Assembly: GCA_013433145.1 (NCBI GenBank)
Contig: CM024169.1
Location: 11,354,817-11,418,816 of the forward strand
Source: Ascaris suum
Taxonomy: Eukaryota; Nematoda; Chromadorea; Rhabditida; Ascarididae
Direction of reading: 5' to 3'
Length of the DNA: 64,000 bases
The notes under the pieces were generated by a model. That model was not told the origin of the DNA. It worked only from the letters and a program-made list of their open reading frames with translations, and searched no databases. Position numbers and translations under genes: made by a program. Within the stretch, counting starts at the first letter, position 1; every line of letters begins with the position of its first letter. Shown here in pieces: positions 21,001 to 50,503 of the stretch.

Positions 21001-24000
21001 CACAGGTTCAATTGCAAGTGAATATTCCTTCCGAAAAAAAAGCAGCAATGTGTTCTCCATAACAAATCAATACAGGTGACAGCTATACCCGATTTTGCGT
21101 GAAATACTTGCTATTAGCGTTGGGTCAATGCTTCATATAGAGAATAGTTATTCAGAAGCCGACTATGAAAAACAAAACGTCAATTAGAAACTTAGAACGC
21201 GTTGAGAATGCTGAGTATATAGATCAGGAAATATATTCCAGTATATGAATCTTAAGGATGAGAAAAGCAGCACAAGTGATGCAACGCAAATTCTCATAGA
21301 GGTATCTCACACCTCCCCCCTCCTCTTTTTACCTATAAACGCAGCAGCCTAAACGTTACCTTGAGTTTCCCACATTCCTCCCCCTCCCCCCACCTCCGAT
21401 AAACATAAGCATATACAGTTGCATCGATTTCAATTCAATTTCACGCCCAATAATAACATTTAATGAGTATGCCGAAAACCGCATGATTCTTAAAATTAGC
21501 CTAGAGAACACACTGGAATGTACAATGTCGGACAAGCATGGATAGCCTACTCTTCTCCCAACATCCGCTCGTCTCAATCGTCCAACATAACTCCACACTG
21601 TTCTAGGGCGCTATCCGACCACATTCAACAACAGTGACAAACAAGCAGGTTAAATTCATACCATGATTGATAACAACCACCAGCACATCTTCGTTGACTG
21701 AGGCTGTAGCTCGTTACAAGCACAACGTAAGGGATACAGTTGAATACCTACAAATTCAATTGCATCGTATTCTTTCCTATAAAATTGTAAAACACTTCGC
21801 TGAATTCCTTTAGAGATATAATTCACATTGGCTCGAGAACGACATATTCACCATTTTCAAATACTTGACAAGAATTGCACGTTAAACAATCTACTTCCCA
21901 TCTTTCACCTCAGATTTGTCCAGTTATGGAATATCCTATCACAAACACTCGTTGACTAAGAAAACCTTTCCGTTTTTATGAGCCATTTCGATTCTTTCCA
22001 TATTTATTTACAGTTTGACGCTCTCAGAGCTTGATGTTCTTCACCTCAATAAATGACTTTTTTCCATATAAAGTTTTCGTCACATTAGAATGCACGCTGT
22101 TTGCTATGCTTGGAACGTTGGTTATGGAAAGTCGTATAAATCCTACTTTCACTTCATTCCTTTCGTTTTGTCGCTTTGCAGTTTTCTTTGTTGATTTATG
22201 AGTAAAAAATATTACTCCAAGTGATGCACAGAGCGGAACAGAAAAAGCGAGAAAAGGATAATGCAGAAAACAACGAATAGGAACGATACAACTATGATTC
22301 TACTGGTAAATTTTTATGCCACTCATCGACCCGCCGTATAAAACAGTTCAAAGCCTCAATTGTGCACATCGGAGATGAGAGAGGACTCTATCTAACGATG
22401 CAATTAGTAAAATACAAGCAAAACCTCACAGCATGTATTCGTTACTTTCCTCTTCCCACCTCTGCTTAGGGGCAAAAGATTCGAAAATACCTACCCCATA
22501 TTGCTGAATGTATGATTCTTGGCCCTTTAGCTTCTATAATTAATCGGATATGGAAAAATTATAAGACGAAGTGGAAAACTGTAGAAAAAAAAGACGCTTA
22601 AAAAGTAATTAATAAGTTCTGAATAATTAAGTGTCGGGCATTCAAAGATTCAAAATTACTTCAAGGAATTTCAAAATAATGATGTGTAAATTGTGCACGA
22701 TTATTTTCCCCCAGATCCCTCGTTGAGAGAGAATCTCAACGGAAGATTTTATTTATTTGTAGGCGATTGTGAAGTGTATGCGTGCAAATGCACGAATGTG
22801 AACGTGTGCATTCAATGGTGGTAAGTCTCATAGCACGTCAGATGTGAGCGTTTTATTCAACGACGTCACGATATTGATGCACACAATGTGCCGAAGTGTG
22901 TTAGAACTTCAAAGCATTGCAATTCAAATGGAATCGACGCACATTTTGATAGAATTTCTTTGAATCAATATGTGGAATAGAACTTAGGTTGTTGAAAAAA
23001 GTTGAAAAAGAGATAGGCGTAAATTTCAATGCTCTTTTTATTGAAAAGTTTGCAAGATCTATGAAATAAAAATATCTTTTACAGAAATTATAAAAGGAAA
23101 TTCGAATGCACTAATATGATGAAATGTAATTTAAAGTCTATACCAATAAATTGATCATTAAAATGTGGGGGATGGGGGGATAGGGGTGGAAATCACATAC
23201 AGTGAAACCTGTAAATCTTTTTTTCCTCACTTGCATTTTCCTTTATTCACAACTATTGCTGATGAATGAGGTAGACGCTGACATCATCATCACCAGATCA
23301 CACCAGCCGCTATCGATCGCCTACTCGTGTGGCCGTTTTTCTTCTTCACAGCGGTAACAAAGAACGGGTTCCGTTTTAAAGAAGCGGATAGATTAGAGAT
23401 TTATGAGCAATAAGGATCAAAAATCACAATGAAAGAGGGAATCCAGTGAAGAGAACGAAGAAATTTCATTGAAAAGAGACGGCGCACAAGGTTTACATCA
23501 TAAGTACTACAAATGCGCGCTGTTTTCGACGTAATGTTACAAAGTTAGAATGTCATCGTGGAGAAAATCCAATTATAAAAGACTTTTGAAATTTACACCT
23601 GCGAAGTTTGTGCCCTCAGGCTATTGCACCTTCGCAAATAGGAAATTGAAAGATTTTACAACACAATTTAATAAATCCGTTGTTAGTGTGCTGATTTAAA
23701 TCCAGCGTTGCTCTATTGAGATAAAAAAAAAATGAAAATACGCACAGACGAGAAAGCGGTGAATTTACCTTGAAAAATCATTGGCTTACATGTGAAAACA
23801 ATATGTTGAAATTTGAATGCATTAAATAATTGTTTTGTTATTTGCATAAATAATAGACGATTTGTGTGTACTGATGCAATTATACGCATGAATAAGGGAA
23901 TTTTTTTTTTAAAATATAGCGCAACTTCACTCTTCTATATTTTTTGAGAAGTGTCTCTAGTTCAACGTTCAGAGCTCGTCGATTCCTCGTTTTATTTCTG

Positions 24001-24673
24001 TGTATTTGAGGATTATTCCCAGTTTATGAAAAAAAAACACTGTAAAAGTAACGATTTATTGCGAAAGAAACAACTAAATCGTTGCAAATAATATTTTCAA
24101 TATTTATATGCTTAAGCAACGTAAAAAAAGTTATAGAATATTTTCCTACCATTATTCCATTGATACTTTCCGTGCATAAATTACCATCTATAGAAGAGTC
24201 AGTCATCATTTATATGCACGAAACGCGTTAGTCCACAATTGTTTTTAATCGACGAAATTTCTCAAAAAATACAACACCCTTCTATGACTTCCGAATGATA
24301 TCTGATGAAGTTGAGTTAGCCGTATATAATATAATGTAAATAATAGCGAATATTAAAAAAAAATTTGAAAGAAAATATGAAAATATATGAGGTAATCCGT
24401 AGTGTTACACAATTTTCACATCATCATAGAAAATATTTTTTTTCAAGAATGTATAAGAAAAACTTAATTGTAGCCAATTCACTTTGAACAGAGCGATTTT
24501 CATTTTGTGTCGATAATAATTTACATAAAGATAAAATTAATGCAAATGACTTCCTTATTAGCAAAAAAAAAAATGAATCGTTTCCTCAAAATTTATTGCG
24601 AAAAACAAAAAAAAAAATTATTTCGAAATCTGAATGAGCGCATTTAGCAACTGTGAAATGCACTTATTTGCAC
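18090..24673. other. Long gene-poor stretch
   Basis: ORFs here stay near or below 80 codons and none shows a recognisable motif or consistent splice partners. The most protein-like are a 61-codon plus-strand ORF at 18774 and a minus-strand ORF at 21356-21598. There are pyrimidine-rich patches near 20410-20470 and 21310-21400. It may be a large intergenic or regulatory region, or long introns of genes I failed to read. Confidence 0.35.
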
Positions 24674-24805
24674 CTTCATTCCTCTAATTGCTGATGAAAT
24701 TGCTTCCGCCACAATCGTCTCAGGTGTTACTTTCGACCTGTAGAACTCCTTTTGTTCAGCTGTTGTTTCCGCCAGATAAGGTGTCATAATCATATGTCAA
24801 TGAAA
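24674..24805 (-). CDS. Possible first exon, unrecognised
   Basis: A TTTTTTGTTCCAG acceptor lies 12 bases before ATG 24793, the geometry of an SL site. The ATG opens 40 codons (MIMTPYLAETTAEQKEFYRS, then KVTPETIVAEAISSAIRGMK) ending on AAG before GTGCAA. Reading through gives only 51 residues to a stop. The amphipathic pattern resembles an enzyme helix, but I cannot assign a family. No second exon was identified to the left. Confidence 0.4.
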
Positions 24806-24959
24806 CTGGAACAAAAAATAATTAAATGAAATACCGCATTACCTTCAATAAAAGCCTGCGACCATCTATTTTCCCAAGCCATTATGTGTTATATCCGAAT
24901 GGGTTTTTTTTTCGATGCTTTTTACATTCCACGTAAATAGGCACTGTTCATTATTTTAG

Positions 24960-25107
24960 AGTGAAGAACTAGTTGATTTTAGTTCTGAAAGTGTGCGCAG
25001 AACAGCGAGGAAACGAAGGGGAAGGGGAAGTGCGGCACTGTCGAGTGAGCTATGCAAGCAGGAACAATCAATGACTTCAGGATACAATATTCGATTCGTC
25101 AATATAT
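24960..25107 (+). CDS. Possible internal exon with a basic patch
   Basis: A CATTATTTTAG acceptor leads in phase 0 into SEELVDFSSESVRRTARKRR-GRGSAALSSELCKQ, and a GTATATGC donor-like site follows at 25108. The RKRRGRG patch resembles a nuclear-localisation signal or AT-hook-like motif. A second frame downstream (25060-25190) is also open. No partners were found. Confidence 0.33.
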
Positions 25108-25172
25108 GTATATGCACGGTGCTCGTATATTGAGCAATCTGAAAGATGCGGCTTACAAGCGTGATTATCGAC

Positions 25173-25235
25173 AACGTTCACTACCTGTGCAATCACCTTG
25201 ACGTGAGTGCACAGGTTGGACAGGTAGTGAATGTT
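25173..25235. repeat. Nested hairpin (inverted repeat)
   Basis: Arm AACGTTCACTACCTGT (25173-25188) pairs with ACAGGTAGTGAATGTT (25220-25235) with one G.T mismatch. Inside it, ACCTGTGCA (25183-25191) pairs perfectly with TGCACAGGT (25209-25217) in an alternative fold. The length and stem are in the range of small-RNA precursors or a protein-binding palindrome. Confidence 0.65.
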
Positions 25236-27609
25236 ACAAAATCGATTGTCTCAAAATCAAGCATGTTGTGTTGACGGTCTGTGTTCGGCTGTCGAGAGGC
25301 GTTCGTTCCCAATACGAGATTTTTTTCGTTTTTTTTTTCCACCTACGAATGACTGCCATTCGCTCTCAAATACTTCACCACCACATTCGTTCTTTCAATT
25401 CGCGTTTAACTTGCACAAATGTTTTCCTTACTATTCACGAAATATCCTCGGATTATATAATCACTTCGAATTGTGCGATATGAAGTTACATGACAAGAAA
25501 TTCTGAGAAATAATGGATTAAAGCAGAATTGATTTAAAAAATGACGGAGAGATTCTCATTGATTTCATTGATTTTATAATTGTTTTTTCCAGAAAGAAAT
25601 ACCGAAGGCAATTTGAATCATCAATTGAAGCGAAAAAACACCACTGAAATGTTTTGGAAGTAAATGATTTGACAGTTATTAGACGAAAATACACTTAACA
25701 AATATTGTCATTGATCGTTTGAAATTCTCGATAATTTAAATGAAAATTCAAAGAAAAATTCCATATAATCACCATTGTAAAACCGAAAGATTTTTGCAAA
25801 AAATAATGTCAGTATTATTATATTCCAACGATTAGGTTAAAAAAGAATTTAAACATGGAGAAGCGAAAAAAAAAACGTCGGCTTCATATAAACGGAAAAC
25901 CTGAAAGGGACCTAAAATTGAAAAGAATAAACTGCAAAAGATTCATAGAACCTAAGAAATACAAATGATTATTATATCGGAATTAAAGCGGTCGCATTTA
26001 TTGAGTAGTAAAAGTGGACAAACATTGACTCTATCCATCGATGTGAACATTTTAATTATGAGTGGACCATCTGTCAGAACAAAATCCACAGTTGTATTAG
26101 TGCGAAAATTGAATTAAATGAATACAAATACGGAAGAAGGAATATTGAGCCTATATAGAGTGCAGATTATAGAGAAATAAACGGAAAATTAGGTGCTAAA
26201 AAGTGATCCCCTCTATAATCACACAAAAGATTAGACTAAATGCCTCATCTCAAAGAGCGGAAAATTGAATTGATGTTTATAAGAAAAATTGATATTGAAC
26301 CGATATCTATGCTGTTTGCATATATGTGTAATTGATAAATCAAAAAGCTACATCAACTGCATCCTTCTTTGAAACAAAAAACGATCCGAGCTTGAAACAA
26401 CTAATAGATGCACGAAATTCAACTACTGAAAAAAGCAAAGTAGTGAAATACTATAGCCAAAATGCATCCTGTAAATGCTTATAGTAAAATGTTCAGCGAT
26501 GAAACAACAAGCCTATTCAAATAAGCAAAGAAAATCTTGAAGATATTTTTGACTATTGTAAATATTAGTCAATTTTACTGAGAAAATAGAAATGCTCTAA
26601 GCAAGGAAATAAATTAAAACATTTCTAAAAATTAATAACAAAATAAACGTAAAAAATAAATCTACTTCCATTCAAAAGAATATACCCTTCATCGGAATCC
26701 TACAATTGCAGGATTATATTAGGTGATGGCGGAAGTAGAAAGAAGTGATAAAATAGGTTTGATAAGAATGCAATTGAATTACACTTATTCCTCATCGAAA
26801 TAGCAACCATCAACTTGCAATATCGATTAACTTTATTGAGAGGATAAAAAAAAATGCTTTACGAGAGAAAAAATTCGAATGCTAGTAAAACACAATGTTA
26901 TAGATGCAAACATTTCACATATCGTTATTGCAAAAAAAAATTGCAAAAAATGCAAAAATTGCAAAATTTGCTCAAAAGAAAGTTGTTACGGTGTTGCGCC
27001 ATGATTTCTATCAGAGTCGATAAAATATATAAATAATCAACGAATATTCCTTAAAGTAATCTGAGATGTAAAGTTTGGAGTATGCATGGAAATGAATTGA
27101 ATGCAATTTGAAAATTCATGGTAATAATTTTGTGACAGTAATGTTAACTTTTACGTCTTTATGCTTGAGGTCGTATTAGCATGAGAATGAATGAATGCTT
27201 TAGAATAAACTTAAGGCAATGCTTGAGGATTCCGTATAACGAATTCGAGCAAATAACCTCAAGATGAATATGAGGCATCAAATCGTCTCTGATTGTTGAA
27301 GAGGAGAAATATTTCAAAAACGTCACAGACATATTTTAAATTTTTCAGTGATAGTAATTTTCCATCAAAGGAAACGTTCGGAGTGCTTAACTATTGACGA
27401 AAAATATTGAAATATTTCAGAATGCGTTAAAAAAAAGCGACAAATAATTCAGAATTTAGTAGTTAAATGCAAATTAATTTGAAGAATTATACGATGTTTT
27501 TGCAATTTTATTCCCAATAAATATATTTTAAAATATTATTAATTTTACGTCGTCAAGAACCAAGTTATATTTGAAAGAGTGCCCATATTTGTGGAGCGCC
27601 TTTCTGAGG
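25236..27609. other. Stretch without a confident gene
   Basis: Very A-rich on the plus strand with short ORFs only. Nothing recognisable. Confidence 0.35.
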
Positions 27610-28730
27610 TTAAAAAAAAAATTCCTTCCGCCCCTTCCACACCCTCCTCCCTATTCTCTTTCGAAAGCTCCCCTCTAGTCTCCTGAAAATTAAGGTATGG
27701 AATTAATGATGGCATCAATTCGTACATAATTGAATATGGAGCCGAAACTATGGAAATATCAGTGCATTTCAACAATTCAGCTAAATACGCTCTATTAAGT
27801 TATCTGAGATAATTCTACACTAAGCTCTACGTGCATTTCCTTGATCACCTCGATACCTGTGTGCTCAAGAGAAAAAAATCGAACATTGCGTTGAGTGCAC
27901 TCCCAAATCTATAAAAGCATTTTCTTGGGTCGCTTTAAGTAACGATCACAACAATATGCGTCTAGTTGGGACTTCTTCAAAGCGCTCTTTCCACGAAGCT
28001 CTCCCATTGCCATTGCCCTAAAATTTGTTGAATCCGATTATTTCGAGCCAACATATTATTTATTAATTGCTGAACTAGAGGATATTATTGTATGATAGAA
28101 ATGTTTAACAAATTGCCTAGATTGCTTCAATCATTTGCTTGCAAGAATGCCTCAAGATGCTGTAAAATAGAGTCTTCGTATAAGTGTGGAATCTAAATAA
28201 AGCTTTTTAAAGCTCCTAGTTTTTAAAATAAGCTATTGAAAATATTTTCACGAATAGATCAAATATGCAACAGATACGAAATAAAAAAATTAGGATTACA
28301 CTGATAGCAAATATTCGATTATTTCGATAATGATCTATCAATCGATAATTCATATGAAGATGATCAAAGTAGTTGCACATCGATGTGTACGTGCCATTTC
28401 GCTTGAATGTTTTTTTGTCAATTTTGACTGCTTGACGCCCGTAGAGGATTGTGTACATTATGGAGAGGCATAGACGATGAGAGCGGCTTGCCGATCGCTG
28501 TGTGTGCTTCTTTACTTCAGTGTTCGACTGGATGATGGGCCAGTACGGCTGCCTGCTCCGGCTTCGATTTCGGGCGTAATTGTCGATATGTGTGCATTGA
28601 GCTCGAGGTTATTGCAACGAGCTGACTGACTGAAGCGATGTGGACATTTGTCTTGTGCCGTCATAGTTTCTAGCCGGAAGTATTTGCCATCACAGCTATC
28701 CGATTCATCGATAATTCCCTCATTCATCAA
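27610..28730 (-). CDS. Tentative two-exon small basic protein
   Basis: Exon 28516-28730 opens with ATG (MMNEGIIDESDSCDGKYFRL ...) and ends in phase 2 at GTAAAG. Exon 27610-27682 follows TTAATTTTCAG and, in the matching phase, reads a basic tail (RLEGSFRKRIGRRVWKGRK) to TAA. The total is 95 residues. The first exon is GC-rich compared with its flanks and Ser/Gly-rich towards its end. The junction is phase-consistent, but the second exon is low complexity and has other open frames, so only the first exon deserves moderate trust. It is not recognised. Confidence 0.3.
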
Positions 28731-30275
28731 TCAATCAGATGCCTTATAATTCAGCTAGCCAATGACATCTTTAGCAACTTTTTTTTTCTTTTGAAATTCA
28801 TCGTTGCTGTTTGTGAAGTAATTTTTGATATATATTCTCTATGTGAGTATTAATTGCTCAAAAAAAAATTTTTTTTGCATATAAATTTTTATAATTCACT
28901 TTGCACTAAATCGATTCTAATTTCTCTCAAAATTGCATTTTTCCTCTAAACGGCCGAAGTGCAATAGATGAAATCGAATATTGTAAACGTCGACCCGTGA
29001 ATTTCTCTCTAATAATTAACCAACAATAGTGACTTCTTTTGCATGTTTAATTAGCTATATGGTGCTTTTTATCAACATTCATTAAAATCATTAGTTTGAT
29101 ATCAATATTAAAATAGGTTGTTCTCTCAAATATTTAAATGAATCTAAAAAATTTGCATATTTTTGAACAACCGATCGGATTGCAATATTATACCAATCGC
29201 ATTGTCGAAAAAAAAAACAAACAAAGAAATGAAACCCAAACAAATAATTTATTGCGTTGTTTTAGTTGATGGATTATGCGCTACGTTATGAAAATATTGA
29301 TACCATTATTCTACAAAATTTGCATATATCATAGTGGATTTTTAGCTTCTATTTTGTGTGGTTCTCTCGAATTAAATAATTCAGCGTTGCATATGAAATT
29401 CGCGTCACATCGATAAGGAAACTCTATTTTAATATTTGTATGAATATTTTTTCAAATCATTTATTTTTATTGCAACAATTGTAGTATTTAAATATTTCGA
29501 AGAGGTGAATCGACTTATATTTAAACAATAAAGGGATTTTTTTTTTGCAATTATTTATAGCGATGAGCCCTAAAAATTTCTCGAGAAAAAAAATTTCATT
29601 TTCACCGAAATATTAGTGAAATAAGAAAAAAAAATTTTTTTTTTTAAATTCGATAAAATTCCTCTAAAATATTATTTCAAGTAGATTATACGAAATTATT
29701 GCCTCATTTGAATGTGAAATTTTAATATGCAAATTTTTTAGGAATGATTTTTAGCGCAATTTCAAAAATTATAACGATAAGTGCACTTCGAATTCGGCGC
29801 TTTTATCTATATTAGAACATCACGTTGAAATGGGATATGCCGAAAAGTGGTGAAGTTGAAAAAAGAAAAGTGACGCAATATGTTTTCGATGAGTTGATTT
29901 TTCTAGTATTACTTAATTTTATTTTAATTAAGAATAATAGGCGTTATTTAAGGGTGATAACGATATATTCATCGTCGATTGATGACGATAAAGGGACAGG
30001 TGAAGGTGATGTATGCGCAAACGCTCAAAAATACCTGTTTGTTGAAATACATAATAAACGCTTCTTCTTCGTATAGGTTTTAGTGTTATGCTCATTTGCA
30101 ATAAACCTATGAAATGTCATCTCGATTATTGCTTCCCGTATATTGATTTCGAGTGCGTCGTTTAAAAACTTTTTAGAATTGATAAAGAATTTCAATCGGT
30201 GATAGAATTTTTGAAAGATTTGATGAAGATCAGGAAAATATATAATTAAAATGCGATTTATTTATTCTCTCACAG
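28731..30275. other. Stretch without a confident gene
   Basis: AT-rich. An 83-codon ORF at 29825-30076 has no splice or family support. Confidence 0.35.
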
Positions 30276-30486
30276 ATAATCTTTTGCAAGAATCTAAGCA
30301 AGCATATTATTAGACTAATGAACGACTAGATGGTTTGTCCTGGGTTTTGGCTCATTTAGACAATTCAGTCGCTAACAGAGACGAGGCCAGAACAGGTTTA
30401 AAGCATATTCATATGGAGATAGATTCAATTTGGAGCCGTGAAAGAGCTGAAATCTTGATATCTTCGCTTTTATTGTGCAGCAGTAG
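30276..30486 (+). CDS. Helical exon interrupted by an in-frame TAG
   Basis: After TTCTCTCACAG the frame reads DNLLQESKQAYY, then TAG at 30311-30313, then in the same frame TNERLDGLSWVLAHLDNSVA and NRDEARTGLKHIHMEIDSIW, up to a GTACC donor near 30487. A second acceptor (ATATTATTAG) ends exactly at the TAG, so splicing there would remove the stop. The downstream part is strongly amphipathic helix, as in a coiled coil or BAR-like bundle. It is either an exon starting at 30314 or a decayed gene. The family is not recognised. Confidence 0.4.
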
Positions 30487-31387
30487 GTACCTTATCCTCG
30501 ACCCACTTCGCCTTCTGCCCACTCTCCCTTCCACTTAGACGATTAGCGGGGAGCGCATTTGTGGCACTAACTAAACCTAAGGCTTCTGCGATTAAATAGC
30601 TCTAAACGTAGCCGATTTCGATTCGGCCGCACTCGCAGTGGTGGTCCGGTCCGGATTTAACTAATTTCGATGTGTTTTTGAGTTGAACTTGATTTCTTTC
30701 GTGATCATCTGCGAAGCTATTGCCCACTAACTATCGAGAATAACTACTGAGTGAAATACATCGAACAATGGCAATAATGATTTTAGGTTATTCGTTTAAA
30801 TTTCGCTAATTCCCTCTCATTTTCTTTATATTTCAATAATTTAATTTCTATTATATATTTCTTGCTAGCACATTGTTTCAAAATAATTTTCTTCGTAATT
30901 TTTATGCATTTATTATTTCTTTATTGTTTTCTTCTATTATTCTTCATTATTTCATATTTTTCATATTCCTTCATATATATTATTTCTTCATATCATTTCA
31001 ATTATTATTTCAAATAGTATAATTTCTTATATTATTTTCATATTCAACGTTTAGCCAATAAATAATAAATTAACGTTCAATATTAAAGTGTGATATGAGA
31101 TAAAACGAAGCATATGTGAGGCGAAATTTTGTCGATAAGGTCGCCCAAAAATGGCTAAAAGCTTTGTGCGGATGCTAGTAAATGCGGGAGGTTTTTTTTT
31201 TTCCCGTATCGACTGCGTTCATATGTACTTTAAATGTATGTGTGATGAGTGGTGTACTTTGTTGCTGCCTACATTATTATTGATTGAAGATATAAGCTCC
31301 GACTACGACGTCCCTCTTTTTGCTGCTTTATACAGAGCGTAAAGAGTGGAGCCTCACTGATTTATCTCTTATGTCGTTTTTTTTGGT

Positions 31388-31435
31388 GGAGGGGGGTTGG
31401 GGAGGTTGGAAGGGGTAGGGGAGGGAGAATGGGAG
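31388..31435 (+). other. G-rich tract with quadruplex potential
   Basis: Runs GGGGGG, GGGG, GGGG, GGGG and GGG are separated by one to nine bases on the plus strand. Confidence 0.4.
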
Positions 31436-31528
31436 GATAAAGAGATTAAGGGAAGGGATTTAATACTTTCTATTACAACCTTCGCAAACATTTGTGACTG
31501 GAAAATTGACGATTATATTTTTTTGCAG

Positions 31529-31685
31529 CAAGAGGAGTTTATTTTAGTCGATCTTATTTTAATGAGCAATGCATTTAGTGAGATAAAATATTCTTCATAT
31601 CGCATTGAAATGGCTCGATTCAATGCGTCTATGATCGAGCAGATTTCTGCGCTCTTTTCCAGAGAGTCATTCTATCTCATTACAG
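31529..31685 (+). CDS. Possible helical exon, perhaps of the same gene as 30.3 kb
   Basis: A strong TATTTTTTTGCAG acceptor leads in phase 0 into QEEFILVDLILMSNAFSEIK and MARFNASMIEQISALFSRES, ending in phase 1 at GTCGTC. It is helical in character and not recognised. The exon near 30.4 kb ends in phase 2, so the two do not join directly. Confidence 0.35.
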
Positions 31686-33448
31686 GTCGTCGACTTCTAC
31701 TCATTTTTGCACTCCATCCATTGCGCACACCAGCAGTCGTTCCGTCTATAATGTAAACAAAAATACCCTCCCTCCATCCCGTTTTCGGCTATTTAGTACT
31801 AAAAATGTTCGACATTGCTTTCTATCGAAATCACGTTGTCTTCACACTTTTTTTTTTTTTAATTGCAATAAACAACTTTGTATATTAGGCGCTGTTTTTT
31901 TTCTTTTTTTTTTCTCGAATTTTTGTGAAAGCAAATGGAATTATTCATCAACGATGGTTTTCCGCTTATCAAATATCTAATCATTAGACGAACATTCTTC
32001 TAATGTTATTGAATCAGTTTATCATCAAAATGGAAAATGTCGTTTTTTTTTGGAATCGGATTCATTGCTGCAATTCTTTGCTTAGATTTTTTTAAATCTA
32101 TTATTTTCGCTCACATAGTTTAAACTTCAAACTCCTTATTTTACATCGTTAACGTCATTGCCTCAGTTATTGTATACTCATATTTTCTGGTCGTTTAAAG
32201 AAGCCCCTGTTTCCCATGGTGATTGAATTTCATCTCGGCATCGTTCTTTAAATTTATGGTATGTTTCTACTATCAGTTGTATTTAACAAGTAGTGTAATT
32301 AACAGCGACACGGTTTCACCTCGTATGATCTAATAAATGAAATGGCAACTAGCAACTTTTCGAGCTTATTTCCTATCCTACCCTGCAAGTAAATTTATGT
32401 TTTATGGTAGAAATCGTAGTCCGTATCGTTTTTCTTATTTAACTTAGTTGTTGAGTGATTTTTGAGATCATTAAGTGGGGAAAAAAATGCATTCATAAAA
32501 AGGCAGGAGAAGATTCGTGTGAATTTTTGTTGTTGTTTAGATGAGAAGATATTATGGCTGTAAGATTTATACAAGTCGCATTATATGACGTAAAATGACG
32601 TCACCTACAGGTGTAAATTAAAAAATTTGCGCTGATAGCATTTTTTCAAAAACCTGTTAACTCACTTTAGAGCACTATAAATACTTTGAAGGTATAAAAA
32701 GTTGGATGATAAATAAACGTTTTTCGAAAGACAGAGATATTGAATTTGAGCGGCAAATATACACTGAAATTCTGATTCCTCTTTTGCGACGATATCAGCG
32801 ATAAATGCAGTTGAATTTCGTTTCTGTCAAACTTTGATTATCAAAAATGGCCGATGTTGGAGTATCGAAGATTATCACTGATAGAGGAAAAAGCGCTTTA
32901 GAAGAATAATTGAGTAATAGATTATTAAACTATATGAGAGGAGTAAAATCTCATCCGCCCGATCTGTGAGCAAATAAATGCTTAGAATGTAATTGTTACA
33001 TAGTGAATTGTCAAGCATTAATAAAATTTTTCTAGTAGAGAATGCGAAACTCATTCGTCATCTTGAAATGATTTTTTCCCCGCTTGCTAGCCATGTGAGC
33101 CATCTTTCTATTGCTTGCTCATGCCATTGGTCCAGTGCAGAATACAAGGAGGATGGAAATGATCTTTTTTTCCCGGGGAAAGGGGTACACAAATGTGCAC
33201 ACAACTCTCTTGGGGATGTCAAAAACGATCAGTGTGCACAGTATGCATTATTACAACGATGGCAATCATCGTTGCTTTCCTGTCAAGTGATAATCAGATA
33301 CTAAATTAAGTTGTATTAAGTTGAGATTGATTGAACTAAACGATTTGCTCAATGAATGTCGTTAAGCGATCGAATATCCATAAAAAATTTGCGTTAACTT
33401 TTTTTTTGTATTTGGGCGGTGAACAGACTCCGCTATCAGAGGGGAACC
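31686..33448. other. Upstream flank of pccb-1
   Basis: No exon supported. A TGACGTAAAATGACGTCA repeat of the bZIP core occurs near 32586-32603. An ORF of 103 codons at 32993-33304 has only a TTG start and no splice support. Confidence 0.35.
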
Positions 33449-40493
<7,045 letters not shown>

Positions 40494-41028
40494 TCTGCGC
40501 TCGCGCTCGTTTGTCTATCCTATCTGTTCGGCGTTAAGTTTTTAGAAACCTCTTATGCGCTATGGTGGTCTCTTCTCGATTTCCTTCCTCTAGTTATCTC
40601 CAATTTCGGCATATTTTAAAATAATTTTCTATCCTTTTTGCCACCTCTATCATCCACCCTTCACTTTTTTTTTTCGTTCCATGTCGGTCTCATCTGCGTT
40701 GTTGCTCTCTCGCCTGCGATAAATGCTTGGTCATCTGGCGACATGCTGCTAAATGGACATGCTGGCGATGCAGTGGTCATTAGGTTTTAATTTTTGTAAT
40801 ACGTTCTTCGTAGTTTTATCGGATCGTTTATTATTATTATTACTCGGCAATTGTTACTTTGGCATCAATTTCTGTGAAAGTCTTCCACGTCCGAATGAGC
40901 CGATGCGCGTAACAATACTTTAAGGCGATCGGTACTGCTACGCGCTTTATTGATGACGATTACGCGTTCTCGTTCGACCCGATTTGTTGTGAATTCTTCT
41001 CGTAGACAACGTTGTCGGTGTAAAAATT

Positions 41029-41040
41029 AATAAATTTATT
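41029..41040. terminator. Palindromic poly(A) signal shared by two convergent genes
   Basis: AATAAATTTATT contains AATAAA on both strands. On the plus strand it is 536 bases after the pccb-1 stop; on the minus strand it is about 280 bases after the stop of the Wart-domain gene. It is the first AATAAA in that position for both. Confidence 0.6.
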
Positions 41041-41319
41041 AAGGATTATTCGAACAACACTGTGAGATACAGTTCATTGCAATCGTCGCATCTAAATTTT
41101 ATGGGAAGGTGAACTTGAGGGCTCTTAATCCAGCAATGTTTGCCTGATCGTTTCTAGCAGCCAGTAAACATCAATAAATGAATGAAAACAGCGAATAATC
41201 TTTGCATATGACTACTTTGTAGTAGCTGGGGGGAGGGGAGGAGGGTGAGGATGTAAAGGAGGGGAGCGAAGTTATGCACTTGTTAAACGACAGGCACCGC
41301 ATGGAACAACATGTCACGA

Positions 41320-50503
<9,184 letters not shown>

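Noticed and set aside
25173..25235. let-7-family microRNA in the hairpin
   Set aside because: The arm contains AGGTAGT but not the let-7 seed in the right register.
32993..33304. 103-codon ORF upstream of pccb-1 as an extra N-terminal exon
   Set aside because: It only opens with TTG, has no suitable donor, and the transit peptide at 33449 already provides a normal start.
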